From contig JAJLRJ010000009.1 in NCBI GenBank assembly GCA_024195265.1, forward strand, positions 16,751,210 through 16,815,209: a stretch of 64,000 nucleotides of DNA, in the 5' to 3' direction. The position numbers and the translations under genes were made by a program. Positions 58,217 through 64,000 of this stretch are shown here, in pieces. This stretch comes from Dendrophyllia cribrosa (taxonomy: Eukaryota > Cnidaria > Anthozoa > Scleractinia > Dendrophylliidae). The notes below the pieces were generated by a model. That model did no database searches, was not told where the DNA came from, and worked only from the letters and a program-made list of their open reading frames with translations. The stretch's first letter is position 1; each line of letters starts with the position of its first letter.

Positions 58217-59038
58217 GTTTTACCACAGGGAGCAGAGGAGCCAAATTTGACCTAATACGCGTTCGATCTTTGAGCTTTATACGCGCACTGTGTCTTGCGT
58301 TATTCGATCTGTTGTTTTCGAGTTTTTTCCCCAGCGGGACCCCAAGCGTGATCGGCGCTTTCCGGAAAGCGTAAGCTTTCCGAGTGAGGCACGAAGTGCC
58401 GAGAAGAAAAAGAGACAAGGGAAGAAACATAGTACCACGTGATTCGTTGGATGTGGACCGCAACATACTGGTGACGGAAGTAAAAACTCCGAAAGTGACA
58501 TGCCGTCAATAAAACGGAAGTTACGCCAACCGTTTAAAATTCAAAACAACACGGTAGCTGATCGGAGCGCAGGGAGATTTAAAATGAAACGCGTTGCGAA
58601 TGAGGAAAATCTTATAATGTCGTCTAGTGAAGCTCATTGCATGCGAAGAAACTCAGAACGTATACAGTGCTAGTCACAAATAATATTTTTCTTAAGTGTC
58701 AACGCAAGAAGTGGCCCTGAATTCATCTACAGCTTAGCCTAAACAATCATATGGGTTTTAACAGAAGTTTCAATCAGCTTGACATTAAAAGCTTAGACGG
58801 ACCACAAGAGCATGGACCACAAGAGGCGTGAAAACTTCTCACCTTGCATCAGACATGCCTTGATTCTTATTACTGCGTAACGATTTTGTGGCGCCCACAG
58901 TCAGGAATCTGCGGTTACCCAACGGAAAGCTCCGATTACACTTGGGGTCCCGCTGGGGCGAAAACAGACTCGTAAACAACAGATCGAAGATCGAACGCGT
59001 AATGGTCAAATTTGGCTCCTCTGCTCCCTGTGGTTTTA
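58217..59038. mobile_element. ~820-bp inverted element with GGGAGCAGAGGAGCCAAATT arms
   Basis: 58217-58362 pairs with 58923-59038: ACCACAGGGAGCAGAGGAGC, CGCGTTCGATCTT, CAGCGGGACCCCAAG. The left arm has about 30 extra bases. A small CTTTCCGGAAAGCGTAAGCTTTCCG palindrome (first 20 bases: CTTTCCGGAAAGCGTAAGCT) sits at 58358-58382. No protein encoded; the arms are diverged. Confidence 0.75.
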
Positions 59039-59936
59039 CTTCATGAATGAATACAGTAGGGTGGTGGAATATGTTTTGGAACCAATGACAGAGCTCAATA
59101 TCACAGCATAATTTGTTTTCAGTGGCGCTTGACATCAACAATTCCATATTAACACTTTAATCCCCAAAATTTGGTCTAATAGAATGCACTTTGTTGCATT
59201 CCCATTTTGCTTGGATCTATAATTTAAAACACTGGTATGGCCTCACCATACAGTTCGTCGCTTTATTTTGGAAAAGAAATAGAAATCGATGTCCCTTGCT
59301 ATCCAATGCAAACACTTCTTGTGGAAGGTTTGTGTAATTTGCCTAAGGACACATATGAATCAAGGTATTGGCGGATGAGCCGAGGATCAAGACACTTTCC
59401 TGTCAATAGGAGATAGAAAAAATGCATTTAGAACTTAAAACGACGAAAACAAATTGATTGTATAGCAAGAACTTGTCTTAGCGCCGGACAAAAAAGTCGC
59501 TACAAACCGGCTTCGAGAGGGGACGAGTACAAAACTAGCTGATGGATGTGACAGACTCATTCTAGGCAGTACACTTCGAGAATAAATAATTAGCCCCCAA
59601 AATTAAAATTGGACTAATGACACATACAAGCGCCTGCCTGTCTGTGCGATTCTATTCAATTATTGTGCAAATGTTTCCATGCGTTTTTAATTTTATCTTA
59701 TCTCGATTTGTTATCAACTGCATTCAATGATTGACGGTATTGAGAAATGCCTTGCTAGTATCTTGTAGTTCTGTCCTGTATTAATTTTGATTGATAAAGA
59801 TAACATTACAGGAAGAATTAGCTTATTGTAATATCTGGACATAGTACATTTCTCTGCTCAAAAATTTACAGTAGTTTACAAATAATAAGTGAGAGTTTTT
59901 GGTAATCAGCAAATAAAGAAATGTCGTTGTTGTCTA
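59039..59936. other. Gene-free stretch
   Basis: No exon, RNA gene or mobile element recognised. Confidence 0.4.
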
Positions 59937-60104
59937 GCTTTACTCCATCCTCGAAGACCCAGGGGCAGTTAGTCGGGGAGGGACGAAGCAAAAACTCGGC
60001 AAAAATCAGCGCGACGAAAGTTTTCAAGAGCGAGCGAACGAGCCCCTGGGTTTCTACACTTACCGAACCAGTTCCACGACCATTTGAAATCCCCGTCTCC
60101 GATT

Positions 60105-60146
60105 GGGCAGAAAATTTCTGGCATTGTATTTTTCTGCCCAATCAGC
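60105..60146. repeat. GATTGGGCAGAAA hairpin inside the MULE arm
   Basis: GATTGGGCAGAAAATTTCTG pairs with ATTTTTCTGCCCAATC. The mirror copy is in the right arm near 63121-63162. It may act as a subterminal protein-binding site; role unknown. Confidence 0.7.
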
Positions 60147-61177
60147 GAGCTGCATCTATCTCGCCATTTTCGTGCCTTCTTACACGAACATTGTTTTTCC
60201 TTGATCGCCATTGCGTTGCTCGTTCAACTGAGGCGGCTCGCTTGGAAAGTTTTTAAAAAAATGTATGGCCTCAAAGGCAAGGATAATCGTGAGATTCAGC
60301 GTGGCCGCATCAAAATCAAACACTCACTGTCACATTCAAATGTATTGTATCCTTTCAACTCGTAAGTTGTTTTTTTGGTAGACGTGGTGGATCCCACGCC
60401 GAAGATACACTTAAAGTTTTCGAAATCTACGCCATGCAGAGTTCTATGAAACCTGAAATATGAATGAATCACTGATCACAAGCCGGAATACTATACGCCA
60501 AAGACTGCAATAGTACGCCGCAGCGGCCTTTGAGACCCACGCCATAAAAAGATACACACGAAGTGGACACTGGCGCTCGAAATCATTATAAAAATTGTTT
60601 GGTTGACCAAAAACAAAATTACCCTGTTTTATTACCGGGCAGTGGATAGCTAATCTCTAACAGAAACTTTCCATGTAAAAGAATATTCCTTTACACGGGC
60701 CACGCGGTTAACGTTCCTGACTTGCTTTTCGTGCGAATTTTAAAAAGAGGTAAGCTTATACATTGTAACTTCAGCTTAAATAAAAAAAAGAATGAATAGT
60801 AACAGCTCTCAAAATGTCTTAGTAATGATTGACCCAGCTCATTATTTATGGGAGGGGGAGGGATGGGTGAGAAAATGGGGGGACCTGAAATTTTAGCCAC
60901 TGTTAGTAGAACTATAGTTAAGACTTTAATAGTTGTTTATTACTATCACAACCGAGACTCATGATCAGTTGGGCTGTATAAAGATTTATTGCAATATACA
61001 AAACCACTGCTACTGAGCTTACCCAGAAACCGGGAGTGGTGCACGTGGGTGGGTTGACTCACTTACAAGGATGACAAGGGACGAACTAATAACTACAAAA
61101 TTCTACTAACAGTTCTTCAACTTCATGTCCATGTAGCAGATCAGGAAAATTCCTTTGGCGAGGGTTACAGATACTAA

Positions 61178-61611
61178 GGGAGGGACCATTAGTTTTTGAC
61201 GGGGGTGTTGGAAAGTTTTGAAATAAATTGTTTGCAGAGGCTATAAACACTGAAATAAATTGTATGCAAGCAAAAAATAAAGAAAAAATTGTTTGCTAGA
61301 AGTATGGCAGTTGGACGGAGACACAAAATAAATTGTTTGCGGCAGGTGCCACATATAAAATTTTTTATTTTTTTTTAATTTTTTATTTCATAATAATCAC
61401 TACTAGATTACAGTTTAGGATATATATTAAAAATAACTAGTAAGTAAAGAAAAGAAAAGCAAAAGACAGTGCTTTGTGTGTTACAAACAAAAGACAAAAA
61501 AGTAAAAGTTACAGCAAAAGTCATTAGAAAAATAGGGCTTGTGGAACACTGCAAACTGTTTGCATGTGAAAATTTTCCAACACCCCCCGTCAAAAAATAA
61601 TGGTCCGTCTC
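61178..61611. mobile_element. Second GGGACGGACC Harbinger-like MITE, interrupted
   Basis: Ends GGGAGGGACCATTAG and GAGACGGACCATTATT (reverse) lie inside TAA duplications (61175-61177, 61612-61614). It matches 17608-17860 throughout but has about 195 extra bases (61360-61553). The extra piece begins with a T-rich run and reads on the minus strand as an A-tailed SINE-like sequence. The MITE lies in the spacer of the 3.4-kb MULE. Confidence 0.8.
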
Positions 61612-61716
61612 TAATTAATACTTTTAACGTCAATCACTAAAACCCTCCAGTTTAATACTGTTACAATCCAGTAATATGTTTAATGATGGGTTAAAACTTT
61701 AAGCAATGTCGTGTAC

Positions 61717-61965
61717 AATCCACCGTAGGAAAAAAGATGGCGGCTGGTACATTTACCCATAATTCTTAGCGCACAAAAACCTTAACAACGTTCATAAAAA
61801 TGTAAAGAAAAGTTATAAAATCTTCAAACCTAGTCTACACATTGTCCTTAGTACTGGAACAAATATTGTAAAAATTGGGCTTTCTTTGTGCCTAATGTGC
61901 TGTGTTAGGTCCGCAAGGTATTGTGGTAAAATGAACAGCCGCCATCTTTTTTCCTACGGTGGATT
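61717..61965. mobile_element. 249-bp MITE, AATCCACCGTAGGAAAAAAG ends
   Basis: AATCCACCGTAGGAAAAAAG with GATGGCGGCTG just inside is perfectly inverted at 61936-61965. No certain target duplication. No ORF. Confidence 0.85.
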
Positions 61966-62085
61966 ATGGCAGTACCAAATAAAGAAATTGAAATTATAAA
62001 TCATGCTCCATGACTGCACTAATAAAAATACTGTGCAAGGCTGTGCTCTTAGAAGAATCATAGAGAGCCCAAATGCTCCTAGCCA

Positions 62086-62230
62086 TAGCCCGTTTCGCGG
62101 ATACGGCAGCCATATTGATTTTGCCCCCAGGGCATCCCATAATGAACATTGAAAACAAAGGAATATATTAATTTAAATGCTCATTATGGGATGCCCTGGG
62201 GGCAGTTTCCCGTATCTGCGAAACGGTCTA
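62086..62230. mobile_element. 145-bp hairpin MITE, TAG(A/C)C.GTTTCGC ends
   Basis: TAGCCCGTTTCGCGGATACG pairs with the right end (reverse: TAGACCGTTTCGCAGATACG). GCCCCCAGGGCATCCCATAA follows in both arms. The loop is about 35 bases. Flanking TA or AT may be the target site. Confidence 0.8.
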
Positions 62231-63330
62231 TGAAATCTGGGGTGCCCCGCTGTTATTGGTACACTGTAGTTATGTTTTCGCTTTTTTATTTAAGACATCA
62301 TCTGTTCAAAATTTTAAAACCCTACTCCATAACAAAAACATTTCCCCCAGGACCCCCCCTTTTGCAGTGGCTAAAATTTCAGGTCCCCCCATTTTCTCAC
62401 CCATCCCTCCCCCTCCCATAAATAATGAGCTGGGTCAATCATTACTAAGACATTTTGAGAGCTGTTACTATTCATTCTTTTTTTTATTTAAGCTGAAGTT
62501 ACAATGTATAAGCTTACCTCTTTTTAAAATTCGCACGAAAAGCAAGTCAGGAACGTTAACCGCGTGGCCCGTGTAAAGGAATATTCCTTTACATGGAAAG
62601 TTTCTGTTAGAAATTAGCTATCCACTGCCCGGTAATAAAACAGGGTAATTTTGTTTTTGGTCAACCAAACAATTTTTATAATGATTTCGAGCGCCAGTGT
62701 CCACTTCGTGTGTATCTTTTTATGGCGTGGGTCTCAAAGGCCGCTGCGGCGTACTATTGCAGTCTTTGGCGTATAGTATTCCGGCTTGTGATCAGTGATT
62801 CATTCATATTTCAGGTTTCATAGAACTCTGCATGGCGTAGATTTCGAAAACTTTAAGTGTATCTTCGGCGTGGGATCCACCACGTCTACCAAAAAAACAA
62901 CTTACGAGTTGAAAGGATACAATACATTTGAATGTGACAGTGAGTGTTTGATTTTGATGCGGCCACGCTGAATCTCACGATTATCCTTGCCTTTGAGGCC
63001 ATACATTTTTTTAAAAACTTTCCAAGCGAGCCGCCTCAGTTGAACGAGCAACGCAATGGCGATCAAGGAAAAACAATGTTCGTGTAAGAAGGCACGAAAA
63101 TGGCGCCATAGATGCAGCTCGCTGATTGGGCAGAAAAATACAATGCCAGAAATTTTCTGCCCAATCGGAGACGGGGATTTCAAATGGTCGTGGAACTGGT
63201 TCGGTAAGTGTAGAAACCCAGGGGCTCGTTCGCTCGCTCTTGAAAACTTTCGTCGCGCTGATTTTTGCCGAGTTTTTACTTCGTCCCTCCCCGACTAACT
63301 GCCCCTGGGTCTCCGAGGATGGCTTTACTC

Positions 63331-63717
63331 ATTCGTGACCGAGATCCTTCATTGCCTGAATTGACACCTACCGCCCTTTCTTTAATTTATCGTAAAACGC
63401 GCCATTCTTCCATTTATCTTTTTAATAATAATATAACCCATCCAATAGGAACACAACACGTAATTTCTTTTTTGTAAAATATGCATTTTAAAAGTTGCTA
63501 CCTCGATACCTAACTAGCCATTCCAGCGAGGCAGGGTGGAAACTCAGACGCTGTTGTTACTGAAACTTGTATCCCATCCCATTATTTGGTGATCAGATCA
63601 GAGGTTTGCATCTCCACTGCAAGGTACGCTTCCATTACAATTCTCTTAGCGATGAAGAGGGGATCTTTCACTTACTAATACATATTATACTCACAGATAA
63701 TTAACTTTTCGACTCGC
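63331..63717. other. Gene-free stretch
   Basis: Flank of the MULE insertion; no exon or RNA gene recognised. Confidence 0.4.
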
Positions 63718-63718
63718 A

Positions 63719-63785
63719 GGCTTGATAGCTTAGTTGGTAAGAGCGTTGCACCAGCTGGTATCGCAAGTTCATGGGTTGCTCTTTC
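63719..63785 (+). repeat. tRNA-like head of a coral SINE
   Basis: TAGCTTAGTTGG at 63726-63737 matches an RNA polymerase III A box. It is followed by TAAGAGCGTTGCACC.GC and AAGTTCATGGGTTGC, where a B box (GGTTCGAATCC) would be expected but is degraded. I recognise the phrase from abundant coral tRNA-derived repeats. It is not a functional tRNA: the acceptor stem partner and a proper B box are missing. Confidence 0.5.
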
Positions 63786-64000
63786 TTACCTTCTTTGCAA
63801 TCCTTGAAGTTGCAAAAAGCTTTTTGAGGGTCTTCCAACGATACAACTCGATTATTTTATTAAACACTCCTAGTTTAATTAGTATGCAAAAAGAGTGGCG
63901 GGAATAACACTTCATCGAAGTAAAGTTTTAAAGAGAAAACACAGGACGAACTCTCGTTCGTTACTAATTAATAATCCTTCTATGAAAATTGGTCGTGCCC
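63786..64000. other. Unassigned tail of the window
   Basis: Nothing recognised; may include the body of the SINE. Confidence 0.4.

Larger units (their letters stand above)
59946..63321. mobile_element. 3.4-kb Mutator-like foldback transposon with 957-bp TIRs and intact 9-bp TSD
   Basis: Arms 59946-60902 and 62365-63321 are of equal length and nearly identical; I could see only a handful of substitutions. The ends read CATCCTCG(A/G)AGACCCAGGGG. The exact 9-bp repeat GCTTTACTC flanks the element (59937-59945 and 63322-63330). The 1.46-kb spacer contains no transposase but three further MITEs. Very long TIRs with a 9-bp duplication are diagnostic of Mutator-like elements. Near-identical arms imply recent insertion or gene conversion. 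The ORFs in the arms are mirrored shadows. Confidence 0.85.

Noticed and set aside
59866..60365. Several 80-110-codon ORFs repeated in mirror image at 62902-63338
   Set aside because: They lie in the inverted arms of the MULE, overlap one another in many frames, and show no domain.

Overview
The window looks like nuclear DNA of an anthozoan cnidarian, most likely a stony coral. It is AT-rich and almost gene-free, and it is packed with small inverted-repeat transposons, GT-AG introns and long G or C homopolymers. I recognise several repeat and protein types as ones that abound in coral genomes: Penelope-like elements with minimal hammerhead motifs, TA/TTAA/TWA-flanked MITEs, and a multi-copy PIN/XPG-plus-CXC protein. 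The species assignment is inference from repeat style and is not proven.

Genes. The only convincing intact host gene is a three-exon plus-strand gene at 10851-15160. It encodes a small secreted peptide with four cysteines after the signal peptide. Its introns hold LINE ends, a 123-base G run, an 85-bp minisatellite and a TTAA-flanked transposon. Everything else coding-like is a fragment: a LINE reverse transcriptase tail (22.2-23.0 kb), a Penelope GIY-YIG remnant (33.6-33.8 kb), a broken zinc-knuckle exon inside a small transposon (6.6-7.0 kb), and a frame-broken protein of nearly 900 residues inside a 7.2-kb transposon (51.2-53.8 kb). Two or three short ORFs are possible single exons.

Layout. 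0-7.5 kb: an edge palindrome, a hammerhead, a 3.7-kb element with roughly 760-bp inverted arms, then a 1.09-kb element with a 9-bp target duplication that carries the exon fragment. 7.5-10.8 kb: featureless. 10.8-15.2 kb: the secreted-peptide gene. 15.3-19.3 kb: a MITE cluster. 19.3-31 kb: AT-rich, with a LINE stub, the GCGATCGC-rich element and several MITEs. 31-34.5 kb: tandem units and two opposed Penelope ends. 34.9-37.4 kb: three inverted-repeat elements nested concentrically. 37.7-48.9 kb: scattered MITEs, G/C tracts and a second AGCCYGG-ended element. 49.1-57.6 kb: a direct duplication split by the 7.2-kb long-TIR transposon. 58.2-59.0 kb: a smaller inverted element. 59.9-63.3 kb: a very young 3.4-kb Mutator-like foldback element with three more MITEs in its spacer. 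The window ends with a tRNA-like SINE head.

The biological theme is transposon ecology rather than a pathway. At least three target-site classes are legible (3-bp TWA, 4-bp TTAA, 9-bp Mutator-type), and host-like exons occur inside elements. Six self-cleaving-ribozyme-like motifs mark retroelement ends, and many element ends contain a YY1-like ATGGCGGC core.
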